From Prescottella equi (GTDB taxonomy: Bacteria; Actinomycetota; Actinomycetes; Mycobacteriales; Mycobacteriaceae), in NCBI RefSeq assembly GCF_002094305.1, contig NZ_LWTX01000016.1, positions 1 through 46,398 of the forward strand: DNA of 46,398 nt. The letters are read 5' to 3'. Position numbers and translations under genes: made by a program. Numbering within the stretch: the stretch's first letter is position 1; each line of letters begins with the position of its first letter. The notes under the pieces are model-generated. The model was not told the DNA's origin, made no database searches, and saw only the letters and a list, made by a program, of their open reading frames with translations. Shown here piece by piece: positions 15,973 to 24,125 of the stretch.

Positions 15973-17066
15973 AGCGAATGCACCAGCTCCACCACATCGG
16001 TCAGGACTGCCGGATCGGTGTCCGGCAGCACCCCGTGACCGAGGTTGAAGATGTGTCCGGTCGCGCCGGCGGCGAGCGCGGCGTCCGCCTCGCGGCAGAT
16101 GCGCCGAACTTCCCTCTCGACCGCGTCCCAGCCGGCGAACAACACCGCGGGGTCCAGGTTGCCCTGCAGCGCCTTGCCCGGTCCGACGCGGCGTGCGGCC
16201 ACATCGAGCGGGATGCGCCAGTCGACGCCGACGACGTCGGCACCGGCCTCACCCATCGCGCCCAGCAACTCGCCCGTGCCGACACCGAAGTGGATGCGCG
16301 GCACGTGCGCGGACTCGACCTCGGCGAACACCCGCTCGGAGTGCGGCAGCACGAACTCGCGGTACTCGGCCAGCGAGAGAGCGCCCGCCCAGGAATCGAA
16401 GAGCTGGACCGCGTCGACGCCGGCGTGCAACTGGGCCTGCAGGAACGCGATGGTGACGTCGGTGATGCGGCCGAGCAGCGCGTGCCACGTCTTGGGATCG
16501 GCGTGCATGAGCGCCTTGGTGCGCTCGTGGTTACGGCTGGGACCACCCTCGACGAGGTACGACGCGAGCGTGAACGGCGCGCCGGCGAAGCCGATCAGCG
16601 CCGTCTCGCCGAGCTCGGCGGTGAGCAGCCGGACGGCCTGCGCAACCGCGCCCACCTCGTCGGGCACCAACCTCGGCAGGGCGGCGACGTCGGCGACCGT
16701 CCGCACGGGATTCGCGACGACGGGACCGACACCGGCGACGATGTCGAGGTCGATACCGGCCGCCTTGAGCGGAACGACGATGTCGGAGAACAGGATTGCC
16801 GCGTCGACCTTGTGCCGGCGGACCGGCTGCATGGTGATCTCGCAGACCAGCTCCGGATCGAAGCAGGACTCGAGCATCCCGATTCCTGCCCGGATCTCCC
16901 GGTACTCGGGCAACGAGCGTCCGGCCTGACGCATGAACCACACGGGTCGATGCTTCACCGGACGGCCCGTGGCCGCCGCCAACAACGGTGCGTCGTCGAG
17001 AACCCGCCTGGCGGGGTACTCGGCGCGCCCGGTCATCCCTGCATTCGTATCTTCCAAGCCGCTCAT
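15969..17066 (-). CDS. hemE: Uroporphyrinogen decarboxylase HemE
   Basis: The enzyme decarboxylates uroporphyrinogen III to coproporphyrinogen III. The hallmark [16 protein letters not shown] is near the N-terminus, followed by [13 protein letters not shown] with the catalytic Asp, [26 protein letters not shown], and the C-terminal [16 protein letters not shown]. It is the first gene of the hemE-hemY-hemQ operon. The start is not certain: ATG 17066 (MSGLEDTN) is chosen, and ATGs at 17084 and 17036 are in frame, the last giving a length closest to M. tuberculosis HemE. No ribosome site decides between them. Confidence 0.94.
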   Translation of the reverse strand: MSGLEDTNAGMTGRAEYPARRVLDDAPLLAAATGRPVKHRPVWFMRQAGRSLPEYREIRAGIGMLESCFDPELVCEITMQPVRRHKVDAAILFSDIVVPLKAAGIDLDIVAGVGPVVANPVRTVADVAALPRLVPDEVGAVAQAVRLLTAELGETALIGFAGAPFTLASYLVEGGPSRNHERTKALMHADPKTWHALLGRITDVTIAFLQAQLHAGVDAVQLFDSWAGALSLAEYREFVLPHSERVFAEVESAHVPRIHFGVGTGELLGAMGEAGADVVGVDWRIPLDVAARRVGPGKALQGNLDPAVLFAGWDAVEREVRRICREADAALAAGATGHIFNLGHGVLPDTDPAVLTDVVELVHSL

Positions 17067-17140
17067 CGGGGTCCATGCTGCCATGACCCGGCGCCGGGGC
17101 AGAATCGGCGCGCCTCCACCGTGCTACCAGGTGAGCCGTC

Positions 17141-17146
17141 TAACGT
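17141..17146 (+). promoter_or_regulatory. Putative leaderless -10 of the DUF3000 gene
   Basis: TAACGT (TAnnnT) ends 8 nt before GTG 17155. There is no Shine-Dalgarno in front of that codon, so a leaderless mRNA is likely. Confidence 0.4.
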
Positions 17147-17154
17147 CCGCTGGT

Positions 17155-17754
17155 GTGACGACCCCGGGATTACCCAACGAGCCCGCCCAGTTCCGCGCCG
17201 CCGTCGACGCGATGAATTCGGCCGTGGTTCGCCCGGAGATCGAGCTCGGCCCGATCCGCCCCCCGCAGCGCCTCGCCCCGTACAGCTACGCGATCGGCGC
17301 CGAGGTGCGACACGACGACGGCGAGGCGATCGGCGAGCACCCGGTGTTCTCCGAGGGGGATGCCTTCGGGCGGCTGATCCTGCTCCACGACCCCGACGGT
17401 GACGAGGCGTGGAACGGCACGATGCGCCTGGTCGCGTACATCCAGGCCGACGTCGAACCCGCGTTGGCCGCGGACCCGCTACTGCCCGAGGTGGCCTGGA
17501 GTTGGCTGGTCGACGCGCTCGACGAGAAGGCGGACGAGATCGTCGCCTTGGGCGGGACGGTGACCGCGACCAGTTCGGTTCGGTACGGAGACATCGCCGG
17601 TCCGCCGCGGGCCCACCAGTTGGAGTTGCGTGCGTCCTGGACGGCCACCTCGACACAGCTGGCCTCCCACGTCGAAGCGTTCTGCGACGTCCTCGCGTAT
17701 GCGGCGGGCCTGCCTCCCGCCGGAGTCACCAAGCTCGGCAAGCGGAGTCGTTAA
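17155..17754 (+). CDS. DUF3000 family protein
   Basis: A 199-aa cytoplasmic protein without membrane segments. It is recognised as the actinobacterial DUF3000 family (position of Rv2680) by RPEIELGPIRPPQRLAPYSYA near the N-terminus, the Asp-rich LLHDPDGDEAWNGTMRLVAY, and the C-terminal DVLAYAAGLPPAGV. Its function is unknown, but the gene is regularly kept between hemE and the RNase D gene. In M. tuberculosis echA15 lies between hemE and this gene; it is absent here. The TAA stop overlaps the stop of the convergent esterase gene by four bases. Confidence 0.87.
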   Translation: MTTPGLPNEPAQFRAAVDAMNSAVVRPEIELGPIRPPQRLAPYSYAIGAEVRHDDGEAIGEHPVFSEGDAFGRLILLHDPDGDEAWNGTMRLVAYIQADVEPALAADPLLPEVAWSWLVDALDEKADEIVALGGTVTATSSVRYGDIAGPPRAHQLELRASWTATSTQLASHVEAFCDVLAYAAGLPPAGVTKLGKRSR

Positions 17755-19019
17755 CCCGCGTCCTCGCGCACGTGCCCGCCCTCCCCGCGCTGCGCCGCCC
17801 GCGCCCACCCGAGGAAGTCGGCAACACCCTGCACGACCGCAGCGCTCCGGATCGACGGGAAGATATCGAACGCGTGCTGCGCCCCTCGCAGCTCCGCATA
17901 CGCGACGGGATTGCGCGACACCTCGCGCAGCCGGCGGACGAACTCCCGCGCCTCGGCGACCGGGATGAACGAGTCGCTCACACCGTGCACGACGAAGAAC
18001 GGCGGGGCGTCCGGCCGCAGGTGAGCGAGCGGTGACGCGGCCTCGTAGTCCTCCGGGAACCGCGCCTTCTTGCCCAGCACCATCGGCATGAGACCGGACT
18101 CGACACGCAGCCGCGTCGCTTTGATCCCGGTCTCGCCGGTGAAGTCGTAGACGCCGTAGTGCGGGGCGCACGCCTGGATGGAGGTGTCGGCATCCTCGAA
18201 TCCCGGTTGCAATCCCGGCTCGTTGGCGGTCAACGCCAGCATCGCTGCCAGATGCCCGCCGGCGGAGCCGCCCGTCACGGCCACGAATCCCGGGTCGCCC
18301 CCATAGCTCGACACGTTGTCCCGTAACCACGCCACCGCCTGCTTGACGGCGACGAGGTGCGCGGGCCACACCGCCCTGGGCGACAGCGGATAGTTGACCG
18401 CCGCACACACCCACCCGCGCGAGGCCATCTCCAACATGAGGGGGACGCCTTGATGGTCCTTGCTGCCGATCACCCATCCGCCGCCGTGGACCTGGAGCAA
18501 CACCGGCGCGTCCGTGGGAATGTCCCGACGGTGGTAGACGTCGATCCGGAAGCGTCGGCCACCCGGCGCGTACGCCAGGTTGCGCACCCTGACCACGTCG
18601 TCACGCCGCATCCGGAACGGCAGCGCCAGCTGTCGCCACGGCACCCCGACGGGCGGCACCGATTCGCCCGCGGCGGAGCGATAGTCGGAACCGAGCGCCG
18701 AGGTGAGCGCAGCCTCGACCTCCACACGGGCGCCCCGCCCGGCCGCGATCACGGCCGCCAGGCCCGCGGTGGACAGTCCGGCGGCCGCGAGTCCCACCAC
18801 GTCGGCCTTGGTGCGCACCCCGCGACGCGCCACGTGGATCGCGGAATCGACGACGGCAGCCGCGAGCAACTGCGGAGCAAGCTCTGCGGTGAGCCAGCCG
18901 GCGAGAAAGGTGGGCACCGACAGCGGCATGCCCGGAATCGGACGAAGCGCATTCGCCGCGAGTCCGGCGTTTGCAACCTGCCGCAACAGGAACCTGTTAC
19001 TGATGCTCATAAACCCCAT
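17751..19019 (-). CDS. HSL-type alpha/beta-hydrolase esterase (LipC/LipQ-like)
   Basis: A 422-aa esterase of the hormone-sensitive-lipase branch. A hydrophobic N-terminal 120-residue region (several Ala/Leu-rich helices) precedes the hydrolase domain. The oxyanion-hole motif is HGGG (178-181). The nucleophile is Ser252 in GGSAGG, the acid Asp349 in GVSDSF and the base His382 in GAQHAF. It diverges from a WS/DGAT gene with 61 bp between starts, the same pairing as lipC and lipQ beside tgs genes in mycobacteria. Hydrolysis of carboxyl esters or acylglycerols is inferred. ATG 19010 is an alternative start. A KstR-like site lies 37 bases upstream. Confidence 0.88.
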   Translation of the reverse strand: MGFMSISNRFLLRQVANAGLAANALRPIPGMPLSVPTFLAGWLTAELAPQLLAAAVVDSAIHVARRGVRTKADVVGLAAAGLSTAGLAAVIAAGRGARVEVEAALTSALGSDYRSAAGESVPPVGVPWRQLALPFRMRRDDVVRVRNLAYAPGGRRFRIDVYHRRDIPTDAPVLLQVHGGGWVIGSKDHQGVPLMLEMASRGWVCAAVNYPLSPRAVWPAHLVAVKQAVAWLRDNVSSYGGDPGFVAVTGGSAGGHLAAMLALTANEPGLQPGFEDADTSIQACAPHYGVYDFTGETGIKATRLRVESGLMPMVLGKKARFPEDYEAASPLAHLRPDAPPFFVVHGVSDSFIPVAEAREFVRRLREVSRNPVAYAELRGAQHAFDIFPSIRSAAVVQGVADFLGWARAAQRGEGGHVREDAG

Positions 19020-19055
19020 TCAACCATGACCTTTGTCACAACGCACCCGTGAAAC

Positions 19056-19069
19056 TGGAACAGGTTCTA
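19056..19069. promoter_or_regulatory. KstR-like TetR operator between esterase and WS/DGAT
   Basis: TGGAACAGGTTCTA fits the 14-bp KstR consensus TnnAACnnGTTnnA at every fixed position. It overlaps by two bases the likely -10 TACCGT (19068-19073), which ends 7 nt before the WS/DGAT start, so binding would block that promoter. A looser AAC-N2-GTT site (18988-19001) lies inside the esterase 5' end. KstR controls sterol and lipid catabolism in mycobacteria and rhodococci. Which repressor acts here is inferred. Confidence 0.62.
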
Positions 19070-19080
19070 CCGTTGAATGC

Positions 19081-20508
19081 ATGGAGAGACTCAGTGGAAT
19101 GGACGCCAGCTTCCTCTACCTCGAAACCCCGACGCAGATGCTGCACGTGTGCGGACTCATCATTCTGGACGGGTCCACCGTGCCGGGTGGCTATTCTTTC
19201 GCGAAACTGCGCGACGAACTCGCGATTCGCGTGAAGGCGATGCCCAGCTTCAAGCGTCGGCTCGCGGACAGCCGCTTCAACCTGGACCATCCGGTGTGGG
19301 TCGACGACACGGACTTCGACATCGACCGGCACTTCCACCGGATCGCCGTGCCCGCACCCGGAGGCCGCGACGAGCTGTCCGAGCTGTGCAGTTCGATCGC
19401 CAGCCAGCCCATGGACCGTTCCCGGCCGCTGTGGGAGATGTTCGTCATCGAGGGCCTCGAGGACGGGTCCGTCGCCGTCATGTCGAAGATGCACCACGCC
19501 AACGTCGACGGCGTGACGGGCTCCAATCTGATGTCCCAGCTGTGCGGCCTCGAGCCGGACGCGCCCCGCCCCGACTTCGATCAGCTCCCCGAGGGCGCCG
19601 GCCGCGCGAGCTCGCTCGACATCGCCGTGGGCGGGCTGATGTCGTTCGCGTCCCGCCCCCTCAAGATGGTGAAGCTGCTGCCGGAGAGCGTCACCCTGCT
19701 GCCCCGCTGGATCGGCCGGGCCCGCAAGGGCGAGGCGATGCCGACACCGTTCACCGCGCCCCGCACCTCGTTCAACGGCGCGATCACCGGCCGACGGACA
19801 CTCGCCTACCAGGAGTTGAGCCTCGACGACGTGAAGCTCGTGAAGAACACCTTCGGAGTGAAGGTCAACGACGTCGTGCTGACGCTGTGCGCGGGGGCGC
19901 TCCGCAAGTACCTCGAGGACCGCAACGAACTTCCCGACACCTCGCTCGTCGCGACGGTGCCGGTCTCGGTGCACGACAAGTCCGACCGCCCGGGCACCAA
20001 CCAGATCTCGGTGATGTTCACCCAGCTCGGCACCGAGATCGCCGACCCGGTCGAGCGGCTGCACTTCATCGCCGAGCACAACGAGATCAACAAGAACCAT
20101 CACGCCGAGTCGCTGGGCGCCACGTTGCTGCAGGACTGGGCGCAGTTCGCCGCGCCGGCCACGTTCGGCAGCGCGATGCGCGTGTACTCCAAGCTGAAGC
20201 TGGCCGAGCGACACCCCGTCGTGCACAACCTCGTCGTGTCGAACGTGCCCGGTCCGCCGATGCCGCTCTACTTCCTGGGCGCTCGCATCAAGCAGATGTA
20301 CCCGCTCGGACCGGTGTTCCACGGCGCCGGCCTGAACGTCACCGTGATGTCACTCGAGGGGCGGCTCGACGTGGGTCTCGTCTCGTGCAAGGAGCTCGCA
20401 CCTCGGCTGTGGGACCTCGCGGACGCCTTCCCCGAGGCCTTGGCCGAACTGGTCAGCGCCGCACGCGCGCAAGCACCGAAGAAGAAGCAGCCAGCAGCCC
20501 CTCGGTGA
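19081..20508 (+). CDS. Wax ester synthase / diacylglycerol acyltransferase (WS/DGAT)
   Basis: A 475-aa WS/DGAT-family acyltransferase (Tgs type) that joins acyl-CoA to diacylglycerol or a fatty alcohol to form triacylglycerol or wax ester. The catalytic HHxxxDG motif is MHHANVDG, with His138, His139 and Asp143. Other family blocks are LSGMDASFLYLETPTQMLHV at the N-terminus, NDVVLTLCAGALRKYL and SNVPGPPMPLYFLGA. It acts at the membrane or lipid-droplet face. The ATG lies 7 nt after TACCGT, so it may be leaderless, and a KstR-like operator overlaps that -10. Its 3' end overlaps the convergent hydrolase by 56 bp. Confidence 0.95.
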   Translation: MERLSGMDASFLYLETPTQMLHVCGLIILDGSTVPGGYSFAKLRDELAIRVKAMPSFKRRLADSRFNLDHPVWVDDTDFDIDRHFHRIAVPAPGGRDELSELCSSIASQPMDRSRPLWEMFVIEGLEDGSVAVMSKMHHANVDGVTGSNLMSQLCGLEPDAPRPDFDQLPEGAGRASSLDIAVGGLMSFASRPLKMVKLLPESVTLLPRWIGRARKGEAMPTPFTAPRTSFNGAITGRRTLAYQELSLDDVKLVKNTFGVKVNDVVLTLCAGALRKYLEDRNELPDTSLVATVPVSVHDKSDRPGTNQISVMFTQLGTEIADPVERLHFIAEHNEINKNHHAESLGATLLQDWAQFAAPATFGSAMRVYSKLKLAERHPVVHNLVVSNVPGPPMPLYFLGARIKQMYPLGPVFHGAGLNVTVMSLEGRLDVGLVSCKELAPRLWDLADAFPEALAELVSAARAQAPKKKQPAAPR

Positions 20509-21304
20509 ACGGACCCGCGTTCATGACGCAGGACGAATGACCGCAGTCCACCTCGTACGTCGCGGCGCCGGCGATCTGGCGGGCGAGCCAGCGCTGGCGC
20601 CGCGGCGGGATGATCAGGTCTTTGGTGGGCACCACGACGGCGGTCGGGACGTCGATGTCGCCCACCCAGGCCGTGGAGTCGAACTTGCCGATCTCGGCGG
20701 TCGCCCGGCCGATGGCGCCGTAGCTCGTCTCCCGGAACTGGGAGTACGCCCACACTCGATCACCACCGAACCTCGGCCCGCCGACGGGCACCGGGCCGGG
20801 GCGTGGTTTGAGGGCGCCCAGCCCGTAGCTCAGGGACTCGAGTGCGACCCGTTCACGCGAGTTGCGCTTGAAATGCGCGGCGCCCGCGCACAACACGAGA
20901 CCGGCGACGCGATCGCGGTGCCGCTTCCACATCAGCTGCGAGACAAGCGAACCCATCGAGTACCCGACCGGGACGACGCGATCCAGCGCGAGCACGTCCG
21001 CCAGTGCCGCGACGTCGTCGGCGCAGTCCTCGAGGGTGAACCGCTCGGATCGGATGCCTCGGCCGTGCCACCGCTGGTCGAGCACCACCACCCGCGCCTT
21101 CTCGGCGAGCTTCGCGATCGCGGGGTACCACGTCAGCGTGCCGGTGCACGCGAGCGCGTGCAGGAGAACGAGCGTCGGCGAGTCCGCGTCCCGTTCGGTG
21201 GTCCCGGTGTCGATCACGTACGTGCTGCCACGACCCGGTAACTCGACCATCGATCCCACCGGCATCTCGCCGACGGGCGCGACGGCGGCCGCAAGATTGA
21301 CCAT
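20453..21304 (-). CDS. Alpha/beta-fold hydrolase
   Basis: A 283-aa classical alpha/beta hydrolase. The oxyanion segment is LLHALACTG, the elbow is GYSMGS with Ser116 as nucleophile, the acid is the Asp in PTKDLIIP, and the base is the His in DCGHSS. There is no signal peptide. The substrate is unknown, but the convergent neighbour is WS/DGAT and the promoter has a KstR-like site, so a lipid ester or ring-cleavage intermediate is a reasonable guess. GAGAGG seven bases before ATG 21304 supports the start. Confidence 0.85.
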   Translation of the reverse strand: MVNLAAAVAPVGEMPVGSMVELPGRGSTYVIDTGTTERDADSPTLVLLHALACTGTLTWYPAIAKLAEKARVVVLDQRWHGRGIRSERFTLEDCADDVAALADVLALDRVVPVGYSMGSLVSQLMWKRHRDRVAGLVLCAGAAHFKRNSRERVALESLSYGLGALKPRPGPVPVGGPRFGGDRVWAYSQFRETSYGAIGRATAEIGKFDSTAWVGDIDVPTAVVVPTKDLIIPPRRQRWLARQIAGAATYEVDCGHSSCVMNAGPFTEGLLAASSSVLARVRR

Positions 21305-21330
21305 CGAACTACCTCTCGATTCGGAAAAAC

Positions 21331-21344
21331 TGAAACTTGTTCTA
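21331..21344 (-). promoter_or_regulatory. Second KstR-like TetR operator, upstream of the alpha/beta hydrolase
   Basis: TGAAACTTGTTCTA matches TnnAACnnGTTnnA at all fixed positions and ends in the same GTTCTA half-site as the site at 19056. It lies 27 bases upstream of the leftward hydrolase start, within the 231-bp divergent region shared with the RNase D gene. Confidence 0.6.
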
Positions 21345-21535
21345 CCTCATGGTCGGGGGCGCTGCCGGGCAATCCGGCATTCCGACCGAAGCTTCCTCCG
21401 GCCGGGAGGCGGGTCCACCGGCACAATCAGCCCGCAGTAGTGGTCTTGGTCACACGTCCAGCTTTGCGTCGAAATCCCGTCGGACACGCGTCCGCCGACG
21501 TGGAAATCGTTCCTGCCCACGTAGAGTTCTGGCCT

Positions 21536-22777
21536 ATGCCAGACAGCACCGAGCCCACCACACCCGTGCCCCTGCTGGTTCCGGCCGACGGTGTGCCACC
21601 GGTGATCGAGACCGCTGCCGGGGTCCGCGACGCGGCCGAACGTCTCGCGGCCGGCACGGGCCCGCTGGCCGTCGACGCCGAGCGCGCCTCCGGCTTCCGT
21701 TACTCGTCGCGCGCCTACCTCGTGCAGCTGCGGCGGGCGGGGGCCGGATCGTTCCTGCTCGACCCGATTCCGACCGCGGAGGACCTCGAACCGCTGCGCG
21801 ACGCGATCAACGGCCTCGAATGGGTTCTGCACTCCGCCGACCAGGACCTGCCGTGCCTGGCCGAACTCGGCCTCGAACCGGCCGCCCTGTTCGACACCGA
21901 ACTGGCCGGACGCCTGGCCGGTTTCGAGCGCGTCGGACTGGCCGCGATCGTCGAACGCACCCTGGGCCTCGAACTTCGCAAGGGCCACGGCGCCGCCGAC
22001 TGGTCGACCCGCCCACTGCCCGATGCGTGGCTCAATTACGCGGCCCTCGACGTCGAGGTACTCCTGGAACTGCGGGAGGCGATGGCGACGGAACTCGCCG
22101 CACAGGGCAAGACTGAATGGGCCGCACAGGAATTCGAGCATGTCCGGCTGGCCGGACCGCCTCAACCCAAGCCGGACCGCTGGCGCCGGACGTCACAGAT
22201 CCACAGCCTCAAGAGCCCGCGCCAGCTCGCCGCGGTCCGGGAACTGTGGACCACCCGCGACGAGATCGCGCGCAAACGCGACATCTCCCCCAGCCGCATC
22301 CTGCCGGACTCGGCAATCGTCACCGCCGCGAGCGCCGACCCCAAGAGCATCGACACACTGCGGGCCTTGCCGGTGTTCGGCGGGCCCCGCCAGCGCAGGT
22401 CGTCACGCATCTGGCTGGGCGCGCTCGAGCGTGCTCGCGCCCTGCCCCAGAACGAACTGCCCCCGGTCAACCAGCCGTTCACCGGACCGCCGCCACCGAG
22501 TCGCTGGGCCAAGCGCGATCCCGACGCCGCGGCGCGACTGGCCACGGCGAAGACCGGGATCGCCGAACTGAGCGAACGCGTTGGGGTACCCGTCGAGAAC
22601 CTGCTGAGCCCGGACCTCGTTCGCCGGGTCTGCTGGGAGCCGCCGGCCACCCCCACGACGCCGGACGCCGAAGCCGCGGCCGCCGTCGACGCCGCGCTCG
22701 CGGCGGGCGGCGCCCGCCCGTGGCAGCGCGATCTGATGGTGCCGATCCTGGTCGAGGCCCTCCGCGCACAGGCCTGA
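21536..22777 (+). CDS. rnd: Ribonuclease D-like 3'-5' exonuclease with HRDC domain
   Basis: A 413-aa protein with the DEDDy exonuclease fold and an HRDC domain. Exo I is VDAER (Asp47, Glu49), Exo II is HSADQDLPCL (Asp104), and Exo III is YAALD (Tyr168, Asp172). The HRDC domain covers about residues 222-290 (LAAVRELWTTRDEIARKRD). RNase D trims tRNA and other structured RNA 3' ends. It corresponds to Rv2681. ATG 21536 follows TAGAGT by 8 nt with no ribosome site, so a leaderless start is likely. A frame extension upstream is open but contains no domain sequence. Confidence 0.93.
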   Translation: MPDSTEPTTPVPLLVPADGVPPVIETAAGVRDAAERLAAGTGPLAVDAERASGFRYSSRAYLVQLRRAGAGSFLLDPIPTAEDLEPLRDAINGLEWVLHSADQDLPCLAELGLEPAALFDTELAGRLAGFERVGLAAIVERTLGLELRKGHGAADWSTRPLPDAWLNYAALDVEVLLELREAMATELAAQGKTEWAAQEFEHVRLAGPPQPKPDRWRRTSQIHSLKSPRQLAAVRELWTTRDEIARKRDISPSRILPDSAIVTAASADPKSIDTLRALPVFGGPRQRRSSRIWLGALERARALPQNELPPVNQPFTGPPPPSRWAKRDPDAAARLATAKTGIAELSERVGVPVENLLSPDLVRRVCWEPPATPTTPDAEAAAAVDAALAAGGARPWQRDLMVPILVEALRAQA

Positions 22778-22783
22778 CCAGCA

Positions 22784-22810
22784 CATACGGGCCGCCCACC
22801 GCCCCGTATG
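22784..22810. terminator. Inverted repeat after rnd
   Basis: CATACGGG (22784-22791) and CCCGTATG (22803-22810) form an 8-bp stem around an 11-nt GC-rich loop, 7 bases after the rnd stop. It may be the rnd terminator; it also abuts the putative fadA operator, so a regulatory role is possible. Confidence 0.45.
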
Positions 22811-22824
22811 TTACTGGCGGGTAA
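22811..22824 (+). promoter_or_regulatory. Putative operator of fadAB
   Basis: TTACTGGCGGGTAA has the symmetric pattern TTAC-N2-GC-N2-GTAA. It ends 7 bases before a TACAGT -10-like hexamer (22832-22837), so it covers the expected -35 area. TetR-type repressors of fatty-acid oxidation genes in actinobacteria often bind TTAC...GTAA palindromes. The regulator itself is not in this window. Confidence 0.42.
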
Positions 22825-22898
22825 TTAGCGCTACAGTGGTGCGTGTCGGGTCATTGCACCCGCCGTGACCGCATCGTTCCCGCCAGGAGGAATCCAGC

Positions 22899-24125
22899 GT
22901 GGTTGTTTCCGCCAACTCCAGAAACGTCGTCTTCGTCGACGGCATCCGCACGCCGTTCGGCAAGGCCGGACCGAAGGGCATCTACGCCGAGACCCGCGCC
23001 GACGACCTGGTCGTCAAGGCCATCCGCGAACTGCTGCGCCGCAACCCTCAGCTCGACCCCGCTCGGGTCGACGAGGTCGCCATCGCCGCGACCACGCAGA
23101 CCGGCGACCAGGGCCTGACCATCGGGCGCACGTCCGCGATCCTCGCGGGCCTGCCCGAGACGGTTCCCGGCTTCGCGATCGATCGCATGTGTGCCGGCGC
23201 GATGACCGCCGTCACCACCACCGCGTCGGGTATCGGCTTCGGCCAGTACGACGTCGTCATCGCCGGCGGCGTCGAGCACATGGGCCGCCACCCGATGGGC
23301 GAGGGCGCAGACCCGAACCCGCGTTTCCTCGCCGACCGCCTGGTCGACCCGAGCGCGCTGGTCATGGGCAACACCGCCGAGAACCTGCACGACCGGTTCC
23401 CGTCGATCACCAAGGAGCGCACCGACGCCTACGCCGTCGCGTCGCAGAACAAGTACGAGGCCGCCAAGAAGGCCGGGTACATCGCCGACACGCTGGTACC
23501 CGTCGCGACCCGCTCGGCATCGGGCTGGGGCCTGGCCACCGAGGACGAGCCCCCGCGCCCGGGCACCACGCTCGAGGATCTCGCGAGGCTCAAGACCCCG
23601 TTCCGCCCCGCCGGACGGATCACCGCCGGTAACGCCGCGGGGCTCAACGACGGCGCCACCGCCGCAATCCTCGCCGGCGAGGACACCGCCACCGAGATGG
23701 GCCTGCCGATCGGGATGCGCATGGTGGGCTTCGCGTTCCAGGGCGTCGACCCGGCCGTCATGGGCATCGGCCCCGTCCCGGCCACGGAGAAGCTGTTGGC
23801 CCGGACCGGCCTGAAGATCGAGGACATCGGCCTCTTCGAGATCAACGAGGCGTTCGCCGTCCAGGTGCTCGCGTTCCTCGAGCACTTCGGTATCGCCGAC
23901 GACGACCCGCGCGTCAACCAGTGGGGCGGCGCCATCGCGTGCGGCCACCCGCTCGCATCGTCCGGTGTGCGCCTGATGACGCAGCTGTCGCGGCAGTTCG
24001 CGCAGAACCCGGGTGTCCGCTACGGCCTGACGACCATGTGCATCGGGCTCGGCATGGGCGGCACCGTCATCTGGGAGAACCCCAATCACAAGGACTACGC
24101 AGCCTACGAAGCCGGAGCCAAGTAA
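22899..24125 (+). CDS. fadA: Acetyl-CoA C-acyltransferase (3-ketoacyl-CoA thiolase) FadA
   Basis: A 408-aa thiolase that cleaves 3-ketoacyl-CoA to acetyl-CoA plus a shortened acyl-CoA in beta-oxidation. The acyl-accepting Cys98 is in DRMCAGAM. The catalytic His lies in CGHPLASSGVR and the second Cys in TTMCIGLGMGG; INEAFAVQ is also present. GTG 22899 is preceded by AGGAGG with 8-nt spacing. The TAA stop is immediately followed by the fadB ATG, so the pair is one operon encoding the trifunctional beta-oxidation complex, as with Rv0859/Rv0860. Confidence 0.96.
   Translation: MVVSANSRNVVFVDGIRTPFGKAGPKGIYAETRADDLVVKAIRELLRRNPQLDPARVDEVAIAATTQTGDQGLTIGRTSAILAGLPETVPGFAIDRMCAGAMTAVTTTASGIGFGQYDVVIAGGVEHMGRHPMGEGADPNPRFLADRLVDPSALVMGNTAENLHDRFPSITKERTDAYAVASQNKYEAAKKAGYIADTLVPVATRSASGWGLATEDEPPRPGTTLEDLARLKTPFRPAGRITAGNAAGLNDGATAAILAGEDTATEMGLPIGMRMVGFAFQGVDPAVMGIGPVPATEKLLARTGLKIEDIGLFEINEAFAVQVLAFLEHFGIADDDPRVNQWGGAIACGHPLASSGVRLMTQLSRQFAQNPGVRYGLTTMCIGLGMGGTVIWENPNHKDYAAYEAGAK

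Noticed and set aside
17036-17154. A remnant of echA15 between hemE and DUF3000
   Set aside because: The gap is about 90-120 bases depending on the hemE start and shows no crotonase motif on either strand.
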